Assembly (NCBI GenBank): GCA_902812455.1
Contig: CADDZH010000042.1
Location: 1 to 41,601 of the forward strand
Direction: 5' to 3'
Source: Chloroflexota bacterium
Lineage (GTDB): Bacteria > Chloroflexota > Ktedonobacteria > Ktedonobacterales > Ktedonobacteraceae
Length of the DNA stretch: 41,601 nt
Both the position numbers and the translations under genes were made by a program. Positions 6,189 to 14,224 of the stretch are shown here, piece after piece. Numbering within the stretch: position 1 is the first letter of the stretch; each line of letters starts with the position of its first letter. Under the pieces are notes generated by a model. The model searched no databases, was not told the DNA's origin, and was given only the letters and a program-made list of their open reading frames with translations.

Positions 6189-9100
6189 TCAGGAACGATG
6201 GGCCAGCGCGCTGAGGGCCTGGGCCGCCCGCTCGGCATCCCTGGCTGCTCCCAGGTGCTGGAAGATGGCCAGCGCCTCCTCCCACGAGCGCCGGGCGGTC
6301 TCTGGCTGGCCCAGATGAGCCGCCAGTCCTCCTCGCGTGGCGAGCGCGCGGGCCTCACCATAGGGATACGGGATGGCCCGCGCGAGGTCTCCCGCCTCCT
6401 GGGCGGCGGCCAGCGCCTCTGGCCCGCGCGCCTGCCGGCCCAGCAGCAGGGCCTGCACCCGCCGCGCCTCAACCAGTGGGAGCCGGTAGCCTTGCCTGCT
6501 GGCCCGTCCGATGGCCTGCTCCACCAGCTCGTTCGCCTGGGCGGTCTCGCCTGCCTCCAGCAAGGCCCAGGCGAGTTGGGGCAGCATGAGGGTGATACTC
6601 AGGCCCTCCTCGCACACCAATGGCGCAAGCCGCGCCCGCGCCGCCTCCACGCGCCCCTCCAGCAGCTCGCGCTCCGCCAGCACGCCCTGGGCGAGCGGCA
6701 GCAGCTCGAGGTTCTGGCTGCGGCTGGCCAGAGCACGCGCTTCCTCGAGGTAGGGCTCGGCCTCTTCCCACTTTCCCTCAGCAAAGAGCAGCCAGCCCAG
6801 ATAGAGGGGGGGGTAGGCGGTATGCCAGGAGGCGCCAACGGCGTGGCCCGTGCCGACGGCCTGCTCCAGCCAGCCGCGCGCCTGCTCCCACTCACCGGCG
6901 ATGAAGTCGGCATAGCCCAGGCACGCCTTGACGAAGGCGATCCAGGTCAGGTCGCCCATGCGCTCCACCAGTTGGAGCGTGCGCTCCAACTGCGCCCGGC
7001 TCTGGCGCAGCTCCCCACCGAAGAGGTGTCCGAAGGCGAGCACCAACTCGCCCACGCGCAGGCTGTTGAGGTTGCCGGCGGCCTGCACCACCGGCAGCGC
7101 CCGCGCTACCACCGCGCGGGCCGCTGGCCACTCTTCGAGATGCAACAGCGCGTTGGCGCGCGCCACTTCACCGGCAGCACGCATCTGGGCCGCCTCTGGA
7201 AAGGTCTCCGCCTCCGCCTCGTGGAGTGCGGCGATGGCCTGGTCTGCCGCGGCCAGCATCTGCCGATAACGGCCACCGGCGAACAGGAGGGTGGCCTGCG
7301 CCAGGGACAAAGCCGCTCTCGTGCGTACGGAGAGGCGCGGCTCGTACGAGGTCAGCACGGCCTGGATGCAGGCCACGCCCTGCTGCACCGTCCCCCTGGC
7401 CCGGTGGGTGCTGCCGATCTGGACAGTGAGCCGCCCCACCTGCTCCAGCTCCCCGGCTTGCTGGTACGTTTCGCGCGCCGCCTCCAGGGCCGAGAGCGCC
7501 TCGTCGAAGCGCCCGAGCGTGAGCAGCACACTCGCCAGCTTCTCGCGCACCCGCGCGGCCGCCTGGGCATCCCCAAGCCGCTCCAGCTGTGCCAGCAGGT
7601 CCCGGTAGTGGCTCTCGGCCACTTCATTGGCATACAGGGCACGCGCCAGGTCGCCCGCCCGCTCCAGGTACACCCGCGCCTGCTCCTCCTGCTGCGCCTG
7701 CTGATAATGGAAAGCCAGCGCCTCGACCTCCTCCGATGCTTGTTCGCGCAGGGCCTGCGCCAGCGCGGCATGCAGCCACCTGCGCCGCTCGTGGGATATC
7801 CCCTCATACAGGGCCGCACGCAACAGGGGGTGGCGGAAGGCATAGCCATCCGCTCGCTCTTCCACCACCCGCGCCTCCAGCGCCCGCTCCAGCGCCTCCA
7901 CCAGCGCCGCCTCACCTGGGGGCGGGTGAAACGCCAGCCTGGCTGCCTGGCGCAGCAGGGCAAACGACCATTCCATGCCCGCGACAGCGGCCAGGTCCAA
8001 TAGCTGGCGCACCGCGGCGCCCAGCCGGTCGACGCGCACCGTCACCAGGCGCTGTACCTCCTGTGGCACGGCGACCGTCCTGGCCGTGGGGGCCAGCCAG
8101 CGGCCTTTCACCTGCATCAGGGCCTGACGCTCCTGCAGGTCATGCAGCAGTTGCAGCGCGAAGAGGGGGTTGCCGAGCGACTGCGTGTAAATCCGCTCCA
8201 AGAGCGCCGGTTCGATAGGGGCGCCAGGCAGCGCCGCCTGCACCAGCCGGTCGCAGTCGGGACGTGCCAGGCGCAGGAGTTCCACATGCCGGCACAGGCG
8301 CTCGTAGTCAAGACTGGCCAGCAGGCGCTGGAAGACGCTGCCGCGCTCCACGTCCTCCTCGCGGTAGGTCCCCACGAGGTGCAGTCGTGGGGGGCCTGGA
8401 CGAGCGGGCCCGCGCTGGGCGGCCAGCAGGCGCACGAGGTGATGCAGCACCTCGAGGCTGGTGGCGTCGGCGGCATGCAGATCATCCAGCACGAGCAGCA
8501 GCGGCTGCGCGGTGGCAAGCTCGCTGAGCAGGCCGACGATGGCCGCGAAGAGGCGCGCGCGCGCACTCTCGGGACTCTGCGCGCTCTCCAGAGCGGGGGC
8601 GTTGGGAAGGGGAAAGCCCGCGTGCGTAGGCCCGGCGAGGCCACGGGAGAGGAGCGGTCCCAGCTCGGGATACGCACGCAGGAGCCGCTGCTGCTCGGCA
8701 CGCGAACAGGAGGCGAGAGAGTCGGCAAACGCCTCTATGAACGGCCCGTAGGGCAGCCGTCCCTCCTGCTCATAACTGGCCCCCCACAGGACCAGCACCC
8801 CCTGCCGCTGCACCCGGTGCGCCACCTCGGCGCACAAGCGGCTTTTGCCCACCCCGGCCTCCCCGCTCACCAGCACGATGCGGCTCGCGGCGGGCGGCTG
8901 CGCAGGAGCAGGTAGAGGCTCACGTCCAGCCGGCGCCGGCTGGGACCATCCCCAGGAGCGTGCCGCCTCGGCCAGCAGCAGCTCGAGCAGGCGCTCGCGC
9001 CCCACAAACGGCGTCGCGGGGGCCTGTTGCAACACGGCCGGCAGCGCCGGGGGCTCGCGAGTTGGCAGTTTCCCTACCGGCGGAACCGGGGAGGACGCAG

Positions 9101-9917
9101 GAGCAGCCGGCAGGAGTCGATCAGCCAGGATCTCCTGGTAGAGGCGCTGAGTCGCCGGCTCCGGCTCGCGGCCAGCTTCTGCGCGCAGAAGCTGGCCGCA
9201 GCGCTGGTACTGGCGCAGCGCCTGCTGCCGGGAACCGGCCAGCGCGTAGAGCCGCATCAAGCGGCGGTGGACGTCTTCCTGGGTCGGGTCCTGCTGCAGC
9301 ACCTGCTGCAAGCGCTCAGCGGCCGCCGCATACGCACGCTCATGCTCCAGCAGACTGGCCAGTCCCAGCAGCAGCTGGCGGTGACACGCGGCCAGGGCCT
9401 CACGACGAGCGGTGGTCCAGTCGGCGTAGCGGTCCTCGGGCAGCAGTTCACCGCTATAGGCGGCGAGTGCGGCTTCGTAGTCGGCCCTGGCTTGCGCGGG
9501 CATGCGGCCAGCGCTGCCCTGGAGCGCCGCCTGGGCCAGCGCCTCAAAGTGATCGGCATCGATCCACACCGTGGCCCCCAGCGCCAGGACCTCACCGCTG
9601 AGCCGGAGAAAGGAGGAGGCCCCTCGCGCGGCGAGGGCGGGTTCCAGGGCATGCCGCGCCAGGGACAGCGCGCGCCGGAAGGAGACGAGGGCCGCCTCGG
9701 GAGTGAGATGGGGCCAGAGCGTCTCGAGGATCTGCTCACGATGGAGACGATGGCCCGGCACGGTGGCCAGGAGCTTGACCAGCGCTCTGGCGCGCGGTCG
9801 CTGCCAGCGCTGGTCAGGGACAGGATGACCGCCCGCCTCGGCGTGAAAGCCGCCGAGCAGGAACAGGCACAGGTCATTGCCGGCCGCTGCATCATCAGGA
9901 GAGACACTGCCAGACAT
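6189..9917 (-). CDS. large BTAD/SARP-type transcriptional regulator with AAA ATPase and TPR repeats
   Basis: A 1242-aa cytosolic regulator. Residues about 12-120 form an OmpR-like winged helix (with EQILETLWPHLTPEAALVSF). Residues about 121-265 form the bacterial transcriptional activator domain (WIDADHFEALAQAA onward). After a proline-rich linker comes an ATPase module with Walker A GEAGVGKS (352-359) and Walker B LLLVLDD (473-479). The C-terminal half is alanine-leucine TPR-like helices. This is the AfsR/GutR-like architecture, an ATP-gated activator that senses a signal through its TPR region. The start MSGSVSPDD is chosen because AAGGAG lies nine bases upstream; a GTG at 9971 is possible but lacks one. 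It is strongly GC-rich compared with genes beyond 10.4 kb. The nearby direct-repeat promoter is its likely target. Confidence 0.9.
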   Translation of the reverse strand: MSGSVSPDDAAAGNDLCLFLLGGFHAEAGGHPVPDQRWQRPRARALVKLLATVPGHRLHREQILETLWPHLTPEAALVSFRRALSLARHALEPALAARGASSFLRLSGEVLALGATVWIDADHFEALAQAALQGSAGRMPAQARADYEAALAAYSGELLPEDRYADWTTARREALAACHRQLLLGLASLLEHERAYAAAAERLQQVLQQDPTQEDVHRRLMRLYALAGSRQQALRQYQRCGQLLRAEAGREPEPATQRLYQEILADRLLPAAPASSPVPPVGKLPTREPPALPAVLQQAPATPFVGRERLLELLLAEAARSWGWSQPAPAGREPLPAPAQPPAASRIVLVSGEAGVGKSRLCAEVAHRVQRQGVLVLWGASYEQEGRLPYGPFIEAFADSLASCSRAEQQRLLRAYPELGPLLSRGLAGPTHAGFPLPNAPALESAQSPESARARLFAAIVGLLSELATAQPLLLVLDDLHAADATSLEVLHHLVRLLAAQRGPARPGPPRLHLVGTYREEDVERGSVFQRLLASLDYERLCRHVELLRLARPDCDRLVQAALPGAPIEPALLERIYTQSLGNPLFALQLLHDLQERQALMQVKGRWLAPTARTVAVPQEVQRLVTVRVDRLGAAVRQLLDLAAVAGMEWSFALLRQAARLAFHPPPGEAALVEALERALEARVVEERADGYAFRHPLLRAALYEGISHERRRWLHAALAQALREQASEEVEALAFHYQQAQQEEQARVYLERAGDLARALYANEVAESHYRDLLAQLERLGDAQAAARVREKLASVLLTLGRFDEALSALEAARETYQQAGELEQVGRLTVQIGSTHRARGTVQQGVACIQAVLTSYEPRLSVRTRAALSLAQATLLFAGGRYRQMLAAADQAIAALHEAEAETFPEAAQMRAAGEVARANALLHLEEWPAARAVVARALPVVQAAGNLNSLRVGELVLAFGHLFGGELRQSRAQLERTLQLVERMGDLTWIAFVKACLGYADFIAGEWEQARGWLEQAVGTGHAVGASWHTAYPPLYLGWLLFAEGKWEEAEPYLEEARALASRSQNLELLPLAQGVLAERELLEGRVEAARARLAPLVCEEGLSITLMLPQLAWALLEAGETAQANELVEQAIGRASRQGYRLPLVEARRVQALLLGRQARGPEALAAAQEAGDLARAIPYPYGEARALATRGGLAAHLGQPETARRSWEEALAIFQHLGAARDAERAAQALSALAHRS

Positions 9918-10027
9918 GGCTCGCGCTCCTTGTCTTGCACATGCCGCAGGGAGATGTTCAACATGCACCACGATCGTCTAGCCGCCTCATCCGCATGGAC
10001 AACCAGTGAGGATGAGGTAACACCTTG

Positions 10028-10056
10028 ATCATAGGTCAACTTGCAGGCGCTGTCAA
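10028..10056 (-). promoter_or_regulatory. sigma70-like promoter of the BTAD regulator
   Basis: On the minus strand a perfect TTGACA (10056-10051) is separated by 17 bases from TATGAT (10033-10028), pointing at the regulator. The untranslated leader would be about 100 bases. Confidence 0.65.
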
Positions 10057-10490
10057 GTGGTTGAGTCTGAAATCCACTCATAACTCGTTTCTCATGCAAT
10101 TGGAGTGGGACGAGAAGCGCTTCCGGCTCTCTCAGTTAAGTTCTTGCCAATGAGCTATTGGAGTCACCTCTCGGACTTATGAGTGGATATCAGATTGAGT
10201 TGCGCAGCCAACGATGCAGATGTTCGTGTTTGCACGTCTTCATGGCGCGCTGGCCTACCTGATGGAGAACACGCCGCACAGTCTCTTGCAACAGGCGCTG
10301 CATCTTGTCCAAAGTGTTGCGCCAGAGCTTGATCATCTACCTTCAAACAAATAAATTTAAACGTTGTTTGGTCATTGGGTAGCAAGTACGATAGATGCTA
10401 TACTCTTTAGTAGAAACGATGAGAGACAAGGAAACGAGCATATACTAGCAGGTATCCGACTAGAAAACTACCGGGATAACAATGCGATAA
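10057..10490. other. 434-base gap: inverted repeat, short ORF remnant, promoter
   Basis: Besides the inverted repeat, the plus strand has a 46-aa ORF at 10214-10354 (MQMFVFARLHGALAYL...) without a ribosome binding site, possibly a remnant of a lost gene. TATACTCTTTAGT at 10399-10411 is a likely -10 region for the next gene. The same 13 bases form the -10 region of the SARP-type promoter at 6025-6013 on the other strand. Confidence 0.4.
10066..10194. repeat. inverted repeat pair, possible mini-element remnant
   Basis: An 18-base sequence at 10066-10083 (TCTGAAATCCACTCATAA) recurs inverted at 10177-10194 with one mismatch, enclosing 93 bases with no ORF. The arms look like terminal inverted repeats of a small non-autonomous element, but no target duplication is evident. 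Confidence 0.4.
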
Positions 10491-12032
10491 ATGAACAATG
10501 AGCTTTTAGATCAGCTAGAACCTGGTAAACAGCAGAAACCAACAGCACCTGAAAGACGCAATTGGAGTGAGCGCCTGCTTCCCTACCTTTTTGCTGCAAT
10601 GGAGGCCTGCTGGGTCGATATACTACTCATCGGCCTCGCCAGCATCCACTTGCTGGGATCGAATACCCCCTTTCTCCCGCTGTGGGCAACTTTCGTCCTT
10701 ACCACTCTCACCTGCTGGTTTGCTCGCCTGTGGCAGCAACATGGCCTCAGATTGACATCTTCAAAGGCTTCTCCAACCGGCTTCACACAAGGTATAGTTT
10801 TTCTCATTCTGCTGGCTGGCCTGCTGGCGCTTGCCATCTCCTGGCTGCTCCACCAGGATGTTGTTCATGTCATCGCCGTTCTCCTGCTGGCCATGCTCCT
10901 TTGCTGGCGCGGTATGCGCTCTGCCGACCGCGAGATTGATCCTGCCAATGCCTTTAAGGTCTTGCGTTTCGGCTTCGGAGTCATTCTCATCGCCATCTGT
11001 GCCGAGATCATTGGAACGCATTCAGGTAAAGCTATAGCACCTGCTAATCAGCTCCTGCTATTCTTTCTCACCTGGTTGTTCTTGTGCCTCTCGTTGGTGG
11101 CCCAGGCGCTGACCAACATCGTGTCTATCCGGCGCAGTCATGTCACCGGGCTGGATACCAGTGCACTATCACCGGAGCGCAGAGTTGTCCAGTTAGTCGT
11201 TGCGCTGAGCATCATGTTCCTTGCTATTGCCCTCATCGCTGCTGGTACCATTAGCCCGGCATTTCTTGCAGGGCTACAGCAAGCAGCCGGAGCCGGGTAC
11301 GCCTGGACAACACATGCTCTGGCATCGGCGATCGTGTTTGTCTTATCTCCTATTTTCTGGCTGTTCGATATCCTCCATTTTCGCTCGGCGGGAGCAATAA
11401 AGACCGAACGGTATGACACAGGCGGCAACGGCAATTATCACCCTCATCCGATCCAGTCTCTTCAGCCTCATGCCACGTTCACTCCATCGGGTGTGCTGCT
11501 GACCATCCTTGCGGCTCTCAAGTTCATTGTGCCCATCTTGCTTCTAGCGGCAATAGTCGTTCTATGCATATTCATGCTATGGCGCCGGCTCAAGCACAGA
11601 ATCCCCCATCCTGAAGAGCAGCGTGAAAGTATATGGTCATGGGCACTTTTCTGGAACTGGCTCAAAGCATACTGCTGGACACTAGTGGCAGGCTTCTTTG
11701 CTCGCCTGAAGAGCAGAGCCAGGGACAAGCAGAGCCATAGGTTAAGCAGTATGGAGAAAGTGCTGGCCGGGCTAACTGTGCGGGACATTCGCGTCATTTA
11801 CCGCGCTTTGCTCAAGAAGGCAGCAAGGCGGGGCTATGCGCGCCTGCAAAATGAGACGCCTTTTGAGTTCGAGGAGCGCCTGCAACAACAGGTACCCATG
11901 GTTGAACCACAACTTACGGCCATTACCGAAGCCTATGTAGCGACACGCTACGGCGGATATCTACCAGACGAGGCAGAAGCGACGCATCTTCAACATCTCT
12001 GGGCTGAGCTAGATCAGCAATGGCGCGGATAA
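10491..12032 (+). CDS. multi-pass membrane protein with C-terminal DUF4129 domain
   Basis: A 513-aa integral membrane protein. After a polar N-terminus (MNNELLDQLEPGKQQ) there are about eight to nine hydrophobic spans up to residue 370. A cytosolic region of about 140 residues follows, ending with the DUF4129 pattern VRDIRVIYRALLKKAARRGY and then TPFEFEERLQQQVP and ITEAYVATRYGG. DUF4129 proteins commonly sit beside transglutaminase-like and MoxR genes in exopolymer or envelope processing, but no such partner is seen here; it appears as a single gene. The start has a poor ribosome binding site, so initiation is uncertain by a few codons. Confidence 0.75.
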   Translation: MNNELLDQLEPGKQQKPTAPERRNWSERLLPYLFAAMEACWVDILLIGLASIHLLGSNTPFLPLWATFVLTTLTCWFARLWQQHGLRLTSSKASPTGFTQGIVFLILLAGLLALAISWLLHQDVVHVIAVLLLAMLLCWRGMRSADREIDPANAFKVLRFGFGVILIAICAEIIGTHSGKAIAPANQLLLFFLTWLFLCLSLVAQALTNIVSIRRSHVTGLDTSALSPERRVVQLVVALSIMFLAIALIAAGTISPAFLAGLQQAAGAGYAWTTHALASAIVFVLSPIFWLFDILHFRSAGAIKTERYDTGGNGNYHPHPIQSLQPHATFTPSGVLLTILAALKFIVPILLLAAIVVLCIFMLWRRLKHRIPHPEEQRESIWSWALFWNWLKAYCWTLVAGFFARLKSRARDKQSHRLSSMEKVLAGLTVRDIRVIYRALLKKAARRGYARLQNETPFEFEERLQQQVPMVEPQLTAITEAYVATRYGGYLPDEAEATHLQHLWAELDQQWRG

Positions 12033-12461
12033 GCCCTCATATTCATATAGAGCATGTTGTTAATCACCATATGGTGGCTCCAAAACTGTCTTGACTTTTG
12101 GGGCTAGTTTAAACAACTACACACCTGTTGCGTCCCTTTCCAGAGCACGTCTGTTGTATCGATTTGGAGTGCTGACAGCCGTGAATGGGGCGGCGCACAC
12201 GAACTGGCCTGACTTACCACGAGCAACGGCCTATGAACAGCAGATCGCGCAGGAGATTGCCGGGCAGAATCACCTGTGAGCATGGGTTAGAGGATGGCAT
12301 AGCTCTATGGCTGTGCTTGCGGCACAGCGCTATTGGCCGATAGGCACGTGCTAATAGCAGCTTGTCACTCGAGGGCAGCGGCCATCATTGTTGTGATGCT
12401 CAGGCATTCTCTTAGCGTACAATTACCAGATACACTGCATAGTAGGAAGGCAGGCGGGCAC
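12033..12461. other. 429-base gap with no convincing gene
   Basis: A 62-aa plus-strand frame at 12091-12279 (ending YEQQIAQEIAGQNHL) has ordinary composition but starts at a rare codon with no ribosome binding site. It could be a decayed gene end. The rest holds the upstream region of the lipoprotein at 12462; no clear promoter was identified. Confidence 0.4.
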
Positions 12462-13709
12462 GTGTCCAAGCTGATCTCAACACCCATTTTACCGCAGCAG
12501 CCTGCGCAACGACTGGTCGCCGCCCTTGTCACCAGCGTTCTGCTGGGCGGTTTCCTGCTCCTCTGCGCTGCCTGTTTCGGCGGGCCACCAAAACCTAACT
12601 TACCGGCGAACAACGGCTGGACAGTCTTCTCCAGCCCGAATCCTGGCTCAGTGCTGAATGGCCTGAACGCGGTGGCTGCTGTTTCGGCAGACAATATCTG
12701 GACTATGGGAACGTTCTCAAATGACGGGAGTAGAGAGCAGGCCTTAATTGAGCACTGGAACGGCACACAGTGGAGCGTCGTGCCTGGCCCGAATCCTGGC
12801 TCCGCCAGCAATGTGCTGACCGCCGTGGCAGCTCTCTCAGCCAGCGATATCTGGGCCGTGGGGTACTTCTCGAACACGGCAGATAGCCCCGGCAATATCT
12901 TTACCGGAACTCGCACATTTATTGAGCACTGGGACGGCTCTCATTGGAGCATGGTTCCCAGTCCGAACCCAGGATCAGCAGTGAATGTCCTTTCTGGCAT
13001 AGCCGCCGTCTCAGCAGATGATATCTGGGCCGTAGGAACCTCTGCCGATAGCCCTTTCAGCCGCGATGTCCCCACGATCGGCCAGACGCTAGCCCTGCAC
13101 TGGAACGGCAAACGGTGGAGTATAGCCAGAACTCCGAATACCGGGTCGATGAGGAATGTGCTCTCTGGAGTAGCAGCCGCCTCGGCTCACGATGTCTGGG
13201 CGGTGGGATACGCCTTCGGCGTTGGGAAGCAGCCACTCATCGAGCACTGGAATGGCAAGCAGTGGAGCATTGCACCGGGAGCGGGCGCAGACTATAGTAC
13301 CCTTGCTGCTGTGGCAGTTGCCTCACCCAACGATGTATGGGCTGTAGGAGATAGCAGCGCTCAGGAAGAGACACTGATTGAGCACTGGGATGGCAGCCGG
13401 TGGAATATTGCCACAAATGGCAATCCTGCTACCAATAAAAACTTCCTTTCCGGGATAACGGTTATCTCGACAAATGATATCTGGGCCGTGGGCGCTTCCC
13501 CTGGCATTTATCCCCAGAAAGGGCAGCCACTCATCGAGCACTGGAACGGCACACAATGGAACTTTATTTCAAGCCCAAGCCCTGCCCAAACAACGAATAC
13601 CTATCTGACCGGGGTGGTATGGATACCGCATTCCAATAAGCTGTGGGTAGTGGGATATTCTGGTTCTGGGGCACCGGAGCGGACCATCATTGAGGCTTAC
13701 TCCTTATAG
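12462..13709 (+). CDS. secreted lipoprotein with seven WAVG propeller repeats
   Basis: A 415-aa protein with a lipoprotein signal: a basic start, hydrophobic VAALVTSVLLGGFLLLC and lipobox CAAC. The mature part has seven repeats of about 50 residues built as NVLSGVAAVSADDIWAVG, then IEHWNGTQWS and PNPGS, predicting a seven-bladed propeller displayed on the cell surface. I choose GTG at 12462 (AGGAAGG upstream, good signal peptide); ATG at 12396 would add 22 residues ahead of the signal. Its 3' end overlaps the convergent acpS gene by six bases. The function is unknown; such propellers are abundant in Ktedonobacteria-like genomes. Confidence 0.75.
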   Translation: MSKLISTPILPQQPAQRLVAALVTSVLLGGFLLLCAACFGGPPKPNLPANNGWTVFSSPNPGSVLNGLNAVAAVSADNIWTMGTFSNDGSREQALIEHWNGTQWSVVPGPNPGSASNVLTAVAALSASDIWAVGYFSNTADSPGNIFTGTRTFIEHWDGSHWSMVPSPNPGSAVNVLSGIAAVSADDIWAVGTSADSPFSRDVPTIGQTLALHWNGKRWSIARTPNTGSMRNVLSGVAAASAHDVWAVGYAFGVGKQPLIEHWNGKQWSIAPGAGADYSTLAAVAVASPNDVWAVGDSSAQEETLIEHWDGSRWNIATNGNPATNKNFLSGITVISTNDIWAVGASPGIYPQKGQPLIEHWNGTQWNFISSPSPAQTTNTYLTGVVWIPHSNKLWVVGYSGSGAPERTIIEAYSL

Positions 13710-14216
13710 TGCTTTGCCAATATTCGCCTGCACGGCGACGGCGACGGCGATGGAGAACTCGGCCAGGTCGGCGATGCTTACATCGAAGGCGCTCAGGCCG
13801 AGCAATTCGGCACGCTGTTTCGCTTTGCCGTGTAGCCGCACTGTGGGGCGACCGCTGCGCAACTGCACGATCTCCATCTCGCGCCACGAGACGCCGTGCA
13901 GGCCGGTGCCCAGCGCCTTGCTGATCGCCTCCTTGGCGGCAAAGCGACCGGCCCAGCGCGTTGCCTTTCCCCGGCACTGCTGTAACTCCCGCTCGGTGAA
14001 CACGCGCTGCAGGAAGCGATCGCCATGCCGCTCGAAGGCCCTTTGCACGCGGCCCACCTCAATGATATCGATGCCTACAGCGATGTTGACGCCGTTTGGG
14101 GAATGCAGAGGCGCGGGCAAGCCGGCTATTCCTGTAGGCCCAAATAGCCAGTCGGGAATAGCTTCGCCCGGTTTGCGCACGAGGGGCGTGAACAGCAATG
14201 GCAGATCGTCTTCCAT
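13704..14216 (-). CDS. acpS: holo-[acyl-carrier-protein] synthase
   Basis: A 170-aa 4'-phosphopantetheinyl transferase that moves phosphopantetheine from CoA to a serine of acyl carrier protein, activating fatty acid synthesis. The AcpS landmarks are clear: VGIDIIEVGRV (metal-binding Asp), FTERELQQC, and RFAAKEAISKALG (catalytic Glu-Lys region). An N-terminal extension of about 45 residues precedes the usual start of this about 125-aa family; it has no obvious internal start. AAGGGGATTC upstream supports the ATG. It is the last gene of an operon, eight bases after ugd, and its 3' end overlaps the convergent lipoprotein gene. Confidence 0.9.
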   Translation of the reverse strand: MEDDLPLLFTPLVRKPGEAIPDWLFGPTGIAGLPAPLHSPNGVNIAVGIDIIEVGRVQRAFERHGDRFLQRVFTERELQQCRGKATRWAGRFAAKEAISKALGTGLHGVSWREMEIVQLRSGRPTVRLHGKAKQRAELLGLSAFDVSIADLAEFSIAVAVAVQANIGKAL

Positions 14217-14224
14217 GAATCCCC

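Noticed and set aside
6168..8003. 611-aa plus-strand open frame opposite the BTAD regulator
   Set aside because: It is the mirror of a GC-rich coding sequence; the regulator on the minus strand has clear domains, and the plus frame has no ribosome binding site or recognisable motif.
10214..10354. 46-aa ORF MQMFVFARLHGALAYL...
   Set aside because: Reads like protein but has no ribosome binding site and no neighbours; most likely a remnant or chance frame.
12091..12279. 62-aa ORF in the gap before the WAVG-repeat lipoprotein
   Set aside because: Non-ATG start, no ribosome binding site, no family resemblance; kept only as a note on the gap.
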